Shown one piece after another: positions 34,859-43,486 of a DNA stretch of 64,000 bases. A model generated the notes under the pieces. That model was given only the letters and a program-made list of their open reading frames with translations, ran no database searches and was not told the DNA's origin. The stretch is taken from contig NZ_CP046620.1 of the NCBI RefSeq assembly GCF_009931615.1, forward strand, positions 3,518,501 through 3,582,500, given 5' to 3'. This DNA is from Algicella marina. GTDB taxonomy: Bacteria; Pseudomonadota; Alphaproteobacteria; Rhodobacterales; Rhodobacteraceae. The translations under genes were made by a program, and so were the position numbers. The first letter of the stretch is position 1, and each line of letters begins with the position of its first letter.

Positions 34859-35023
34859 GGAAAACCTCCTCTGCCCCGGAACGTAGGAAGAACTGGTTAA
34901 CGGAAAGTAAAGCTCTGCGTGCCGGTGCAAACCCGCAACATCAACACTATCAAAAACGCTTTGGCGCTGGCCACGCGCCACCCCTTCCGTTCTAATTCGA
35001 ACAACTTTTACGGGAGGTTCTCC

Positions 35024-35866
35024 TTGCTCCGCCTAGCAAATCTCTGTCTCGCAATTCTTGCCCTCGCCGCCCCGGCCGCCGCGCAGGAAGACTCATTGCC
35101 ACTATGGGAAATTCGAACCGGCGCCTTCGGTCTCTATGCCCCGGATTACCCGGCTTCGGGCAACTATCGGCTGAATGGTCTGGCCTATCCCAACATCCAG
35201 TACAGGGGTGAGTTCATCCGCCTCGGCGGTTCCGCCGCCGCGCGCCTCGTGCCAGTGGACAATCCACGCTACGAGATAGGCATCTCGCTGGATGCATCCT
35301 TCGCCGCCAACAGCGACGACAACGAATTGCGTGAGGGCATGCCCGATCTCGGCTACCTCTTCGAACTCGGGCCCGAATTCATCCTGCATGGCCCGACCTT
35401 CAATACTGGTAGCATCAGCGGAAAACTTGATTTCGCCCTTCAGGGCCGCGCCGTCTTCTCGGCCGACCTTGATGAGGGTATTGGCTACGAAGGCCTCGTA
35501 CTCGAACCGGCTGTAAGGTACGAAGTCCTCGATCTCCTGGGCGAAGGCTCCCGCATCCGCGCGTCCATCGGCCCGATCTTCGCCACCGAGCGTCTGCACG
35601 ACTACTTCTATGAGGTCGCGCCGGGCTTCGCAGCCCCCGGCCGCCCTGCCTATGATGCCGAAGGCGGCTATCTGGGCACCGAGGCCAGCCTTGGCGTCTC
35701 CCTGCCGCTGTCCGACCGTTTCCGCCTCTTCGGCGGGCTCGGCCTCGGCTACTACGCTGGTGCCGCCAACACCGACAGCCCGCTCTACGAGGAGGATCTC
35801 AACGGCTATGTCTTCTTCGGTGGCAGCGTCACCCTGTTCGAGAGCAGGCGCAAGGTGGTCCGCTAG
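35024..35866 (+). CDS. MipA/OmpV-family outer membrane protein
   Basis: Beta-barrel protein of 280 residues with a signal peptide (LRLANLCLAILALAAPAAAQ). It has MipA-type strands (WEIRTGAFGLYAPDYPASGNYRLNGLAYPNIQYRGEFIRL) and ends in an aromatic-rich strand (NGYVFFGGSVTLFESRRK). MipA proteins scaffold murein synthesis or act as small porins. Start TTG 35024 is chosen because GGGAGG lies exactly six bases upstream and the signal peptide then begins the protein; the frame is open 35 codons further upstream. It lies inside the urease region without obvious connection. Confidence 0.8.
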   Translation: MLRLANLCLAILALAAPAAAQEDSLPLWEIRTGAFGLYAPDYPASGNYRLNGLAYPNIQYRGEFIRLGGSAAARLVPVDNPRYEIGISLDASFAANSDDNELREGMPDLGYLFELGPEFILHGPTFNTGSISGKLDFALQGRAVFSADLDEGIGYEGLVLEPAVRYEVLDLLGEGSRIRASIGPIFATERLHDYFYEVAPGFAAPGRPAYDAEGGYLGTEASLGVSLPLSDRFRLFGGLGLGYYAGAANTDSPLYEEDLNGYVFFGGSVTLFESRRKVVR

Positions 35867-36478
35867 ATGTTTCGCCTTTTCGCCGCGGTAGTCCTCTTGC
35901 CCGCACCCCTCTGTGCGGCCTGCCCGGTCGCGGGCGATCTTGATGGCGGCATATACGTCACCGACAATGATGGCGCCTTCACCCGCTTTACCCGTGAAGG
36001 CGATCTGATTGTCGAGCAGACGGAATTTTTCGAGACCGGCGAGGCCTATCGCTACACCGTCGCCCGTGGCCTGTTCATCCGCTCGTACGCTGACGTGGTC
36101 GATGACGCACCGGTAGAAGATACACAGGAAGCATACGGCTATAGCCGCGATCCCGGAACTGCCGAGATCGGCGAGAACGCCCTCTGGCAAACGCGCCTGA
36201 TCGTCACCTTCGCAGACGGCAGTGATCCGGTGACCGAGAACTACACGTTCTCGTCGGGCACCGCTCGCGACGTTGCGATCGGCGCCTGCAACTATCGCGC
36301 CATCCCGGTCGCACATACGACCCTGCGACGTGACGAGGGCTCGTTCATCTTCGTGCAGAACTACCTTACCGATCTCGGCATCGCCGTCGCCACCGGTTAC
36401 TATGACATTCCGGGCGGTTTCAGTTTCACGCCCTATCGCAGCATCGAAATTTCGACGGAACGCCCGAACGGCCCCTGA
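35867..36478 (+). CDS. Secreted protein of unknown function
   Basis: Protein of 203 residues with a signal peptide (MFRLFAAVVLLPAPLCAA). The mature part is rich in short strands and acidic turns (GGIYVTDNDGAFTRFTREGDLIVEQTEF), with a Tyr/Asp segment in the middle. It starts immediately after the mipA-like stop, so the two are probably cotranscribed. No known motif; the family is not recognised. A 110-bp gap follows before ureE. Confidence 0.7.
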   Translation: MFRLFAAVVLLPAPLCAACPVAGDLDGGIYVTDNDGAFTRFTREGDLIVEQTEFFETGEAYRYTVARGLFIRSYADVVDDAPVEDTQEAYGYSRDPGTAEIGENALWQTRLIVTFADGSDPVTENYTFSSGTARDVAIGACNYRAIPVAHTTLRRDEGSFIFVQNYLTDLGIAVATGYYDIPGGFSFTPYRSIEISTERPNGP

Positions 36479-36589
36479 CGTCTGCCCCTTCTTTTTGCAC
36501 CTGCGCTGCTTTCCGACAGCCAACGCTGCATGACCCCTTGTTTCCACCGCGCCCGCGCGGTTTGATGCCGCAAGACAGAGGAGAAGGCC

Positions 36590-37066
36590 ATGCTCAAGGC
36601 ACAGAATGTTGTCAACGCCCCAGCGCCTGCAGATGCGACAGTGACACTCGCCTATGATGACAGGTTCCGCCGCCGTATGGCCATGCAAACCGATCAGGGC
36701 ACACCGTTTCTGCTGGATTTGCCTGAGGCACGGGAACTGCGAGCAGGCGAAGCGCTGGAACTCGAAGATGGCACCTGTATCACCATTCGCGCCGCTCCGG
36801 AGGATCTGATGCGCGCCGAAGCCCAGGATCCTAATCACCTCGTCCGCACCGCTTGGCATGTTGGCAACCGTCACCTCGCCTGCGAGATACACCCCGGCCA
36901 TCTCATCCTCCGCTGGGATCATGTGATTGCCGAGATGCTCGAAGGTCTCGGCTGTAGTGTCAGCCGCATCGAGGCTCCGTTTCAGCCGGAAGGCGGCGCT
37001 TACGGCCATGGCCGCACTCACGGCCATTCCCACGATCACGGCCATCACCATCACAGCCATGCCTGA
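36590..37066 (+). CDS. ureE: Urease nickel metallochaperone UreE
   Basis: Delivers Ni2+ to the UreDFG complex; 158 residues. The peptide-binding N-terminal domain (~25-80) and metal-binding domain (~85-140, with HVGNRHLACEIHPGHLILRWDHVI including the conserved His) are complete. The C-terminus is a His-rich tail, (G/S)H-repeats ending HGHHHHSHA, as in UreE proteins that store nickel. It overlaps ureF by 8 nt. Confidence 0.95.
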   Translation: MLKAQNVVNAPAPADATVTLAYDDRFRRRMAMQTDQGTPFLLDLPEARELRAGEALELEDGTCITIRAAPEDLMRAEAQDPNHLVRTAWHVGNRHLACEIHPGHLILRWDHVIAEMLEGLGCSVSRIEAPFQPEGGAYGHGRTHGHSHDHGHHHHSHA

Positions 37067-37700
37067 TCCTCGCGAAGACCAGATTTTCCAGAGCTGGTTC
37101 TCTCCCGCCTATCCCGTGGGTGCGTTCAGCTACAGCCATGGGCTGGAGCAGGTGATATCTGAAGGCAGCGTTGTTGATAGCGCGGGCCTGATGGACTGGA
37201 TCGCCGATATTCTGCGTCACGGGGCGGGGCGCACCGATGGCATCCTCCTCTACGCCGCTGCCATGCCAGGCGCGGATGCCCAAGCGCTTTCCGATCTGGC
37301 CGCAGCGCTCGCGCCCAGCCGCGAACGCCATCTTGAGACGATGGCACAGGGCGAGGCTTTCGCCCGCACCACATCAGATGTCTGGGGCACCGATGCGACG
37401 CCGCGCGTTTACCCCGTAGCCGTCGGAATCGCCGTCGCCGCGCTCGGCCTCTCGCCCGCCCGTGCCGTCCGGCTCTATCTGCACGCCTTTTCGGCCAACC
37501 TCGTCTCCGCCGCCGTCCGCTACATGCCGCTGGGCCAGACCGACGGGCAAAAATGCCTTGCGGCTTTGCTGCCCGTGATCGAGGAAGTCGCAGCCGAAGC
37601 TGCCAAGTCCACGCCTGACGAAATCGGCAACGCAACGATGGCCGCCGATATAGCCGCCATGCACCACGAAACCCTGCCCACGAGGATCTTCCGTACATGA
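37059..37700 (+). CDS. ureF: Urease accessory protein UreF
   Basis: All-helical bridge protein of 213 residues that positions UreG and acts in GTP-dependent activation. Family motifs: [20 protein letters not shown] at the N-terminus, [16 protein letters not shown], and [27 protein letters not shown] 37059 lies within the end of ureE; an open frame extends upstream through the ureE His tail but encodes no UreF sequence. Its stop overlaps ureG as ATGA. Confidence 0.96.
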   Translation: MPDPREDQIFQSWFSPAYPVGAFSYSHGLEQVISEGSVVDSAGLMDWIADILRHGAGRTDGILLYAAAMPGADAQALSDLAAALAPSRERHLETMAQGEAFARTTSDVWGTDATPRVYPVAVGIAVAALGLSPARAVRLYLHAFSANLVSAAVRYMPLGQTDGQKCLAALLPVIEEVAAEAAKSTPDEIGNATMAADIAAMHHETLPTRIFRT

Positions 37701-38320
37701 GCACCAACGGCCCCCTCCGCATCGGCATCGGCGGCCCGGTCGGCGCCGGCAAGACGACGCTGACGGAGAAACTTTGCAAGGCGATGCGACAGCAGTACTC
37801 CCTCGCCGTCATCACCAACGATATCTACACCGCCGAAGATGCCGAGGCGCTGATGCGCGCGCAGGCATTGCCGCTGGAGCGTATTCGCGGCGTGGAAACC
37901 GGCGGCTGCCCGCACACCGCGATCCGCGAGGATGCCTCGATCAACCTCGCCGCCGTGGCCGAGCTATCGGCGGCCTTCCCGGATCTTGATGCCATCTTCA
38001 TCGAGTCGGGTGGCGACAACCTCGCCGCCACCTTCTCGCCCGAGCTTGCCGACATCACGATCTACATGATCGACGTGGCGATGGGCGAGGAGATCCCGCG
38101 CAAGGGCGGCCCCGGCATCACCCGTTCGGACCTGCTGATCATCAACAAGACCGAACTGGCACCCTATACCGGCACATCGCTCGAAGTGATGGAGCGCGAC
38201 GCCCGCATCCAGCGCGGCCCCCGCCCCTTCCTCTTCGCCGACCTCCGCTCCGGCAAGGGCGTGGAGGCCATCGTCGCCGAGTTGGAACGCCTCGGCGGGC
38301 TGGTGCCGAAAGCGGCGTGA
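37697..38320 (+). CDS. ureG: Urease accessory GTPase UreG
   Basis: SIMIBI-class GTPase of 207 residues that couples GTP hydrolysis to nickel insertion. The P-loop [11 protein letters not shown], the metal-binding Cys-Pro-His in [13 protein letters not shown], the [17 protein letters not shown] switch and the NKTEL base-recognition motif are all present. It is last of the urease genes. Confidence 0.97.
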   Translation: MSTNGPLRIGIGGPVGAGKTTLTEKLCKAMRQQYSLAVITNDIYTAEDAEALMRAQALPLERIRGVETGGCPHTAIREDASINLAAVAELSAAFPDLDAIFIESGGDNLAATFSPELADITIYMIDVAMGEEIPRKGGPGITRSDLLIINKTELAPYTGTSLEVMERDARIQRGPRPFLFADLRSGKGVEAIVAELERLGGLVPKAA

Positions 38321-38323
38321 GGA

Positions 38324-38839
38324 GTGCGCCGGCTCGGCCACGCACTGGCGATTGTCTTCCTGACACTCCTCACTCAACTCGGCGGTATGGCCTGGCTGCT
38401 ATCCCTTCGTGCAAAGGGCTTCCCGCTCCTTCCACATCTCAGCCACGACGACGGACGGAAGCTCGATATCGCGCTCTGGAACGTCGACGAGAGTGGCAGC
38501 TACCAGGCCGGGCGACATCCCTCGCCTATCGGCTACTGGGCCTTCGATCCGCGTGTGGACAACGCCCCTGACCCATGTCGCGAAACGCGTGGGCTATCGC
38601 TGCGCTGGGATATGGCATGGCTCCAGCCCTACGTTCGCAAGGGGCTGGCGCTCGATCCCGAACGGCTCGGCGCGGCGCTTCGCTGGCTGACGCGGGAGGG
38701 CCCGGAAGCCGGGCTCGGCAAGGTCTTCGTTGAGCCGCATATCGCGCAGCGGTCGGCGATATCATCCACCGTCATCCGCTTTCAGGGCTGTCGCGCCACC
38801 CGGCATGACGACCACATCCATATCGAACTGGCGAACTGA
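38324..38839 (+). CDS. MepA/M15-like murein peptidase-type protein
   Basis: Protein of 171 residues with an N-terminal membrane or signal segment (LGHALAIVFLTLLTQLGGMAWLLSL) and a compact domain ending FQGCRATRHDDHIHIELAN. The HDDHIHI motif is a metal-binding pattern of the M74/M15 (MepA, VanX-like) murein endopeptidases, and VFVEPHIAQR matches the preceding helix. The upstream half looks short for a full enzyme, and a first metal-ligand motif (H-x6-D) is not obvious, so activity is uncertain. Start is GTG 38324, 3 bp after the ureG stop. Confidence 0.6.
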   Translation: MRRLGHALAIVFLTLLTQLGGMAWLLSLRAKGFPLLPHLSHDDGRKLDIALWNVDESGSYQAGRHPSPIGYWAFDPRVDNAPDPCRETRGLSLRWDMAWLQPYVRKGLALDPERLGAALRWLTREGPEAGLGKVFVEPHIAQRSAISSTVIRFQGCRATRHDDHIHIELAN

Positions 38840-38980
38840 CGGCGGCTGACGCAGCGCCGAAATCGCCTCCCAGCCCGGAAAAATGCGAAACGGCCTCGGG
38901 ATTCGGCGCGGACAGCGGAAAGCACAGATACTCGACTTCCATCGCCGGTACGTGACCGGCCGAAACCTTTGTGCGGAGGC

Positions 38981-40435
38981 TTACGAGATCATCTGCGCCC
39001 CGGTGCTCGGCATCCCGTCGAAATCCACGATGCCGTGACCGAAGCGGCCGTTCCAGCCGTCTTGCGTCGGTTGCCGGGCGCCGGACTTCAGCATCCCGAA
39101 GATCTCCGAAGGCGGCTCGGTGCGGTAGACAGTGCGCAGCCCTGCCACCATTCCGGCCACAACCCCGCAGGCGGCGGAAGTGCCGGTGCAAATCGTGCCC
39201 GGATCGTCATTTTCGCCGAACCAGCTTGGTGCCGCCACGTCCGGCTTTCGGTTCGGCTCGCCTCCATTCAGGCTCGCAGGGCCCAGCCCATGCGAGGCGT
39301 TGCCGATCCATTCTCCGTTTGTCGTCACCGCGCCTACAGTCAAGACATCGGGCAGGGCGTTCACACCTTTTATCGAGCGGCCGTTACCCCGGTCATACAC
39401 ACCGGCGGAAACATCCGGGCCGAAGGCACCGAAATTCCCGGCAGCGAAGATGATGTCGAACTCCGCCGCCATCTCCCGCACCAGCTTGTTCAACGGATGG
39501 TCCGGCCCGTCGCTGAAGCGCTCGTTCGTCGGAAGGTCCAGATCGTACTCCTGGATCGTGTCGGCCACCGCCCAGGCATTCACCAATACCCATGGCTCGT
39601 CGGCATGCGGCCCGTTGGCCTTTGCCTCGCGGATGCCGTTATACAGCAGTTCCGCATCCTCGGTGAAACCGTCCACCTGCGTCACCCTGCTTGGCAGCAG
39701 TGGCGCATCGTAGAGTCGCGCCTCCGGGGCCAGGCGCAGCACGTTTCGGGCAATCATGTTGCCATGCCAGGCGCCGGGTTTGCCGCCGATGTCCACGAAC
39801 TCTCCCGGTTTGTGGCGGCGCGGGTCCCGGTCGATGAAGCCGCCGCCGTAGTTCATGCCGGGCATCACGGCCCGCAGGTAGTCCAGCGTGAAGCCCACGT
39901 CGATGATCACGACGTTCACGTTCGCGCCCGTCCACTCCGGATGCCGGTGGCCCAGATGGCCGTTGCTCCAGTCCGCCCCGATCAGCGTCATGGCTTCGCC
40001 CGCCGTACCGAAGCTGGAGGCGCCGTTCTTGGCCGGCGTCCAGTGAAATTTCGGCGACGGTATCTGGGCAGATACCATCGGCAGGCTCACCGCCACCGCC
40101 TTTCGCTCGTCCTTTGCTGCCGCTGGTTTTCGCGGCAACACGCAGTCCTGCCCCCCACACTCCAGATGACCGACCTTGCGCTTGGCCTCGGACACATCCG
40201 CATCCTCGATCAGGGTCACCACCTCGGCTTTGTCAAGCAGATTGGAACGAACCGTATTCACGTCGTCTTCCGGCCCTACCAGCCCCCAGACCTGAGCGGT
40301 TTTGCCGGCTGCATCCACCATGGCCGAACCGGCAAGGGATTCGGCCGCTCCGGTGCCGCTGCGGGCGTCGAGTGTGGCCTTCACGCTGTCGGTAAGTGTT
40401 ACGTTTTTGAGCAATCTTTTGCGTGCTTCCGGCAT
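38981..40435 (-). CDS. Subtilisin-like (S8) serine protease
   Basis: Protein of 484 residues with an intact S8 triad: Asp in VVIIDVGFTLD, His in AWHGNMIARNV and Ser in CTGTSAACGVVAGM, plus oxyanion Asn in FAAGNFGAFG. The first ~140 residues are Lys/Glu/Val-rich without a signal peptide and may be a pro- or regulatory domain (it includes CGGQDC). Without a visible export signal it is probably cytoplasmic or secreted by an unusual route. It diverges from the cyclase gene across the region holding a CRP-type palindrome, which could act on both genes. Confidence 0.88.
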   Translation of the reverse strand: MPEARKRLLKNVTLTDSVKATLDARSGTGAAESLAGSAMVDAAGKTAQVWGLVGPEDDVNTVRSNLLDKAEVVTLIEDADVSEAKRKVGHLECGGQDCVLPRKPAAAKDERKAVAVSLPMVSAQIPSPKFHWTPAKNGASSFGTAGEAMTLIGADWSNGHLGHRHPEWTGANVNVVIIDVGFTLDYLRAVMPGMNYGGGFIDRDPRRHKPGEFVDIGGKPGAWHGNMIARNVLRLAPEARLYDAPLLPSRVTQVDGFTEDAELLYNGIREAKANGPHADEPWVLVNAWAVADTIQEYDLDLPTNERFSDGPDHPLNKLVREMAAEFDIIFAAGNFGAFGPDVSAGVYDRGNGRSIKGVNALPDVLTVGAVTTNGEWIGNASHGLGPASLNGGEPNRKPDVAAPSWFGENDDPGTICTGTSAACGVVAGMVAGLRTVYRTEPPSEIFGMLKSGARQPTQDGWNGRFGHGIVDFDGMPSTGAQMIS

Positions 40436-40487
40436 TCCCCGTCCCTCGTGACTACAGCCAGCACACTATTTCCGGCTGACGTTGCGG

Positions 40488-40505
40488 CAGTGATATTTAT
40501 CACTG
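40488..40505. promoter_or_regulatory. CRP/FNR-type palindromic operator
   Basis: CAGTGATATTTATCACTG, a perfect 18-bp palindrome containing GTGA-N6-TCAC, the core spacing of CRP-family sites. It is 89 bp upstream of the cyclase start and 53 bp upstream of the divergent protease start. A cAMP-responsive regulator binding next to a cyclase gene would give feedback control. Inference from the motif alone. Confidence 0.6.
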
Positions 40506-40593
40506 TAAACGATAGTTGGCGCCGTTAGGCAAAAAACTGCTGACAGACGCGCTCCGCATTACCTATACTTGGGATTATTGGGGTCCTAAAGAT

Positions 40594-42405
40594 ATGTCGC
40601 GTACCATGACGTCTTCGGCCGAAGGGCTGGAAAGACCAGACATCGCCTCCGCAACGGCGCGCCAACTGATGTGCGTCGTTTTTGCGGATATGGCTGGCTA
40701 TTCCGCGCTGACGTCCCGCGACGAGGCGGGCACCCACGCGATGTGGATGAAGTTCGTCAACCAGATCGTCATTCCCAAGACGCGAGAGCAGAACGGCACC
40801 ATCATCCGCACGCTCGGCGATGGCATACTCATGACATTCGAGAGCGCCTCGGCCGCCGTGAAATGGTCCCTCGACGTGCAAAAGGCGATCAAGGACGCCC
40901 GCGTCGAGAGTATCAATCCCTATCGTGGCCTTGCCCTCCGCATTGCCGTCCACATCTGCGAGGCGATCTGTGACGGTGCCGACGTCTACGGTGACGGCGT
41001 CAATATCACCAAGCGCCTGCAGGACAGCACTGCGCCCGATGGCATCATCGTGTCGGAGGAACTCTATTTCGCAGTGCGCAAGGCGATCCCACTGCAGGTT
41101 CGCAACCTCGGATTCCTGAACCTCAAGAACATCTCGGAGCCGGTTCGCGCTTTCGAGATCATCCAGACGGCAGCCCTGCCGGCCTCCGGCTTTCTCGAGA
41201 TCCAGAGCAATCTGCCGTCCATCGCCGTATTGCCGTTGCAGAACCTCTCCGGCAAGGACAGCGACACCTATTTCTCCGATGGTGTGGTCGAGGATATCAT
41301 CATTTCGCTCTCCGCCCTGAAGGAGCTGTTTGTCATCAGCCGCGCCTCGGCGCTCGCCTTCGGCACCGGCCCGACAGACCCACGAGAGGTCGGCCGAATC
41401 CTCGGCGTTCGCTATGTTTTGCAAGGGACGATGCGCCGCTCGGAAGCGCGGATTCGTGTGTCCACAACCCTGTCCGATACGCAGTCCGGAGAGACCTTAT
41501 ATTCAGAAAAATGTGAATTTTCCCACAGCGACTTATTCGAGGTGCAAGATAGGATCGTGGAGCGTGTGGTGTCCCGCATTGCGCCCAATGTCCGAGCATC
41601 TGAAAGAACGCGTGCCTTGCGAAAACCTCCAGATAATTTCACCGCTTACGACAATTGTCTGAAAGCGCTGGACCTCATGACTTCGCTCGACAGGGCGCGG
41701 TTCGATGAGGCGATGGATTATCTGAACAAGGCAATGGAACTCGATCCGAACTTCGTCATGCCGGTCGCCTACGCCGCTCGTTGGCACTGCATCTACATCG
41801 GCCAGGGCTGGGCCGAAAATCGGGATGCCATGGTTGCCTCTGCCCGCGAGTACGCTTCCCGTGCCGTCAATCTGGATCGTCAGAACGCGCTGGCGCTAGC
41901 CGCCTACGGCCACGTGAAATCGTATCTGGAACGGGACTACGACAGCGCCATCGTCTTTCTCGACCGTGCCCGTGAACTCGCACCGTCCCATGCCCTTGCC
42001 TGGATCAACTCCGCCGCCGCCCTTTCCTATGTCGGACGCGCGGAGGAGGCGCTTGCCCATGCCGAGTTCGCTATCCGCCTCTCGCCGCATGACCCGGACA
42101 TCTACATGTATTACGACGTGCTTTCCGGCGTGTACTACTGGAACGACAGGTTCTCCGAAGGCATTCTCTGGGCCAGCCAGGCTCGCGCGCTTAACGGATC
42201 CTATACATCAAACCTTCGCCAGCTTGCGGTCAACTACGCGGCCCTCGGCCAGAAGAAGGAAGCCAGGCGCGCAGCCGATGAACTGCTGCGCCTCGACCCG
42301 GACTTCCGGGTTTCAACCTATGCAGAAAACAGTTGCCCCTTCCGCGAACCAGAGAGCAAGGAGCGGTTTCTGAACCACCTCGCAGAGGCGGGTCTGCCCC
42401 AATAG
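40594..42405 (+). CDS. Class III adenylate/guanylate cyclase with TolB-like and TPR domains
   Basis: Predicted cyclic-nucleotide synthase of 603 residues. The cyclase domain (~20-190) has both metal Asp residues, in VVFADMAGYS and TLGDGILMTF, and the GVNITKRLQ helix with its Arg. A TolB-like domain follows (~205-340, SIAVLPLQNLSGKDSDTYFSDGVVEDIIISL ... VRYVLQGTMRRSEARIRV), then TPRs (~350-590). No membrane helix, so soluble. ATG 40594 is preferred to an upstream in-frame start because MSRTMTS sits just before the catalytic domain. This architecture is common in Rhizobiales/Rhodobacterales, but ligands are unknown. Confidence 0.9.
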   Translation: MSRTMTSSAEGLERPDIASATARQLMCVVFADMAGYSALTSRDEAGTHAMWMKFVNQIVIPKTREQNGTIIRTLGDGILMTFESASAAVKWSLDVQKAIKDARVESINPYRGLALRIAVHICEAICDGADVYGDGVNITKRLQDSTAPDGIIVSEELYFAVRKAIPLQVRNLGFLNLKNISEPVRAFEIIQTAALPASGFLEIQSNLPSIAVLPLQNLSGKDSDTYFSDGVVEDIIISLSALKELFVISRASALAFGTGPTDPREVGRILGVRYVLQGTMRRSEARIRVSTTLSDTQSGETLYSEKCEFSHSDLFEVQDRIVERVVSRIAPNVRASERTRALRKPPDNFTAYDNCLKALDLMTSLDRARFDEAMDYLNKAMELDPNFVMPVAYAARWHCIYIGQGWAENRDAMVASAREYASRAVNLDRQNALALAAYGHVKSYLERDYDSAIVFLDRARELAPSHALAWINSAAALSYVGRAEEALAHAEFAIRLSPHDPDIYMYYDVLSGVYYWNDRFSEGILWASQARALNGSYTSNLRQLAVNYAALGQKKEARRAADELLRLDPDFRVSTYAENSCPFREPESKERFLNHLAEAGLPQ

Positions 42406-42424
42406 CGCCTTCAGGGAGAAGTCG

Positions 42425-43450
42425 ATGCCGGTAAAACCGAGTAACTATTCCAACTATTCCAATTATTCGAACTACTCCAATTACTCCAACTACTCCAATT
42501 ACTCGAACTATTCTAACTACAGCTCCGGCGGTGCAGGCGGTGGCGCGGGCCGTGGCCTTGGTGCCAGTCCGGACAGGACGGCCGCCAATCCGACGGACAA
42601 GGTGAAGGATCGCTACTGGCACGCCAACGAATGGCCGCACGCAAACCCGCTTGCCTTTACAGGACCTTATGAGGAAGACGGCCCGGCCCGCCTGCACGAA
42701 ATCTACGGGCAGGTGAAGGCACCCCTCCATTCCATGCGCTTCTGGTCCGCCACCAACTGGGCGGACAGCCTCGTGCCGGAATATTGCACCTTGTTCAACT
42801 GGGATCTGGAACTGCGCCCCGAATGGGCCATCGATGGCAACGATCCGGCAAAGAGCAAATGGGACGGCCATAAAACCGATAATGAACTCATCGAACTCAC
42901 CCGTCTGATCGAATACCGCCCCGGCATGCTGCCCGAGGGTCTGGCCCAGGTCGGAGCGATGGTCGAATTCTTCAGCGGTATCCTCACTTTCAATCCCTCC
43001 ACCCATCCGAAGACGACCCGGCTGATGTGGACGGGCCTGACCTTCGCCACCATCTCCGTGATGTTCTACAAACGCCGCTATGCTCGGCCGCGCCCCAGCG
43101 CCCTGCAACCAGCACTGATGCCGCCGATCGACCCTCCGGCACACGCGGCCTTTCCCAGCGGCCATTCCACTCAGGCGCACCTGATGGCCAATATTCTGCG
43201 CAAGGTCATGCCCGACATGACAACCAAGAAATACGGCCCGTGGAAGAATGGCGGTCGCGAGGAGCTCACGCGCGACCCCCTGGCCGACATGGCCGAACGC
43301 ATCGCCCGCAACCGCGAGGTCATGGGCCTGCACTATCCCAGCGACAGCGATGCCGGCCGCAAGCTGGCGGACGCGATTTTCGGCGTCATGGATGGCTGGG
43401 ACCAGCTTGGCGACATGTGGCTAGACGCCAAGAAGGAATGGGAAGTCTGA
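42425..43450 (+). CDS. PAP2/vanadium haloperoxidase-fold protein with N-terminal (Ser-Asn-Tyr)9
   Basis: Protein of 341 residues. It starts MPVKP, then nine exact Ser-Asn-Tyr repeats (residues 6-32), a Gly/Ala-rich linker (SSGGAGGGAGRG), a globular part, and a C-terminal acid phosphatase/haloperoxidase domain. All three phosphate/vanadate motifs are there: K-x6-RP (KRRYARPRP), PSGHST and R-x5-H-x3-D (REVMGLHYPSD). The LTRLIEYRPGMLPEGLAQ helical region suggests the haloperoxidase rather than the membrane-phosphatase branch; no membrane helices or signal peptide. It follows the cyclase gene by 19 bp with AGGGAGA before the ATG, so probably one operon. Confidence 0.85.
   Translation: MPVKPSNYSNYSNYSNYSNYSNYSNYSNYSNYSSGGAGGGAGRGLGASPDRTAANPTDKVKDRYWHANEWPHANPLAFTGPYEEDGPARLHEIYGQVKAPLHSMRFWSATNWADSLVPEYCTLFNWDLELRPEWAIDGNDPAKSKWDGHKTDNELIELTRLIEYRPGMLPEGLAQVGAMVEFFSGILTFNPSTHPKTTRLMWTGLTFATISVMFYKRRYARPRPSALQPALMPPIDPPAHAAFPSGHSTQAHLMANILRKVMPDMTTKKYGPWKNGGREELTRDPLADMAERIARNREVMGLHYPSDSDAGRKLADAIFGVMDGWDQLGDMWLDAKKEWEV
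42440..42520 (+). repeat. Nine 9-bp coding repeats (Ser-Asn-Tyr)
   Basis: Nine consecutive 9-bp units encode Ser-Asn-Tyr without a single change, although Ser uses AGT/TCC/TCG/TCT, Asn AAC/AAT and Tyr TAT/TAC. Third-position variation with a fixed peptide points to selection on the protein, not to a recent slippage expansion. Confidence 0.97.
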
Positions 43451-43458
43451 GAGGAAGC

Positions 43459-43480
43459 GGCCCGGCCACTGTGCCGGGCC
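43459..43480. terminator. Hairpin between convergent genes
   Basis: GGCCCGGC-CACTGT-GCCGGGCC, a perfect 8-bp stem in the 36-bp gap between the converging haloperoxidase-fold and ABC-permease genes. No U-run on either side, so a terminator only by position. Confidence 0.5.
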
Positions 43481-43486
43481 TGCATC

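Noticed and set aside
35102-37060. 652-codon minus-strand frame over the MipA-like gene, its neighbour and ureE
   Set aside because: No recognisable domain; three supported plus-strand genes with ribosome sites lie opposite.
38840-38980. Short minus-strand frame starting MEVEYLCFPLSAPNPEAVSHF after the S8 protease
   Set aside because: It overlaps the 3' end of the MepA-like gene in antisense and has no ribosome site or recognisable family.
42440-42520. CRISPR array or simple microsatellite
   Set aside because: The unit is 9 bp with no spacers, and synonymous variation with fixed amino acids shows coding selection.
42230-43333. 367-codon minus-strand frame covering the Ser-Asn-Tyr repeat
   Set aside because: The repeat reads there as Val/Ile/Gly low complexity; the plus strand has all PAP2 motifs and a ribosome site.
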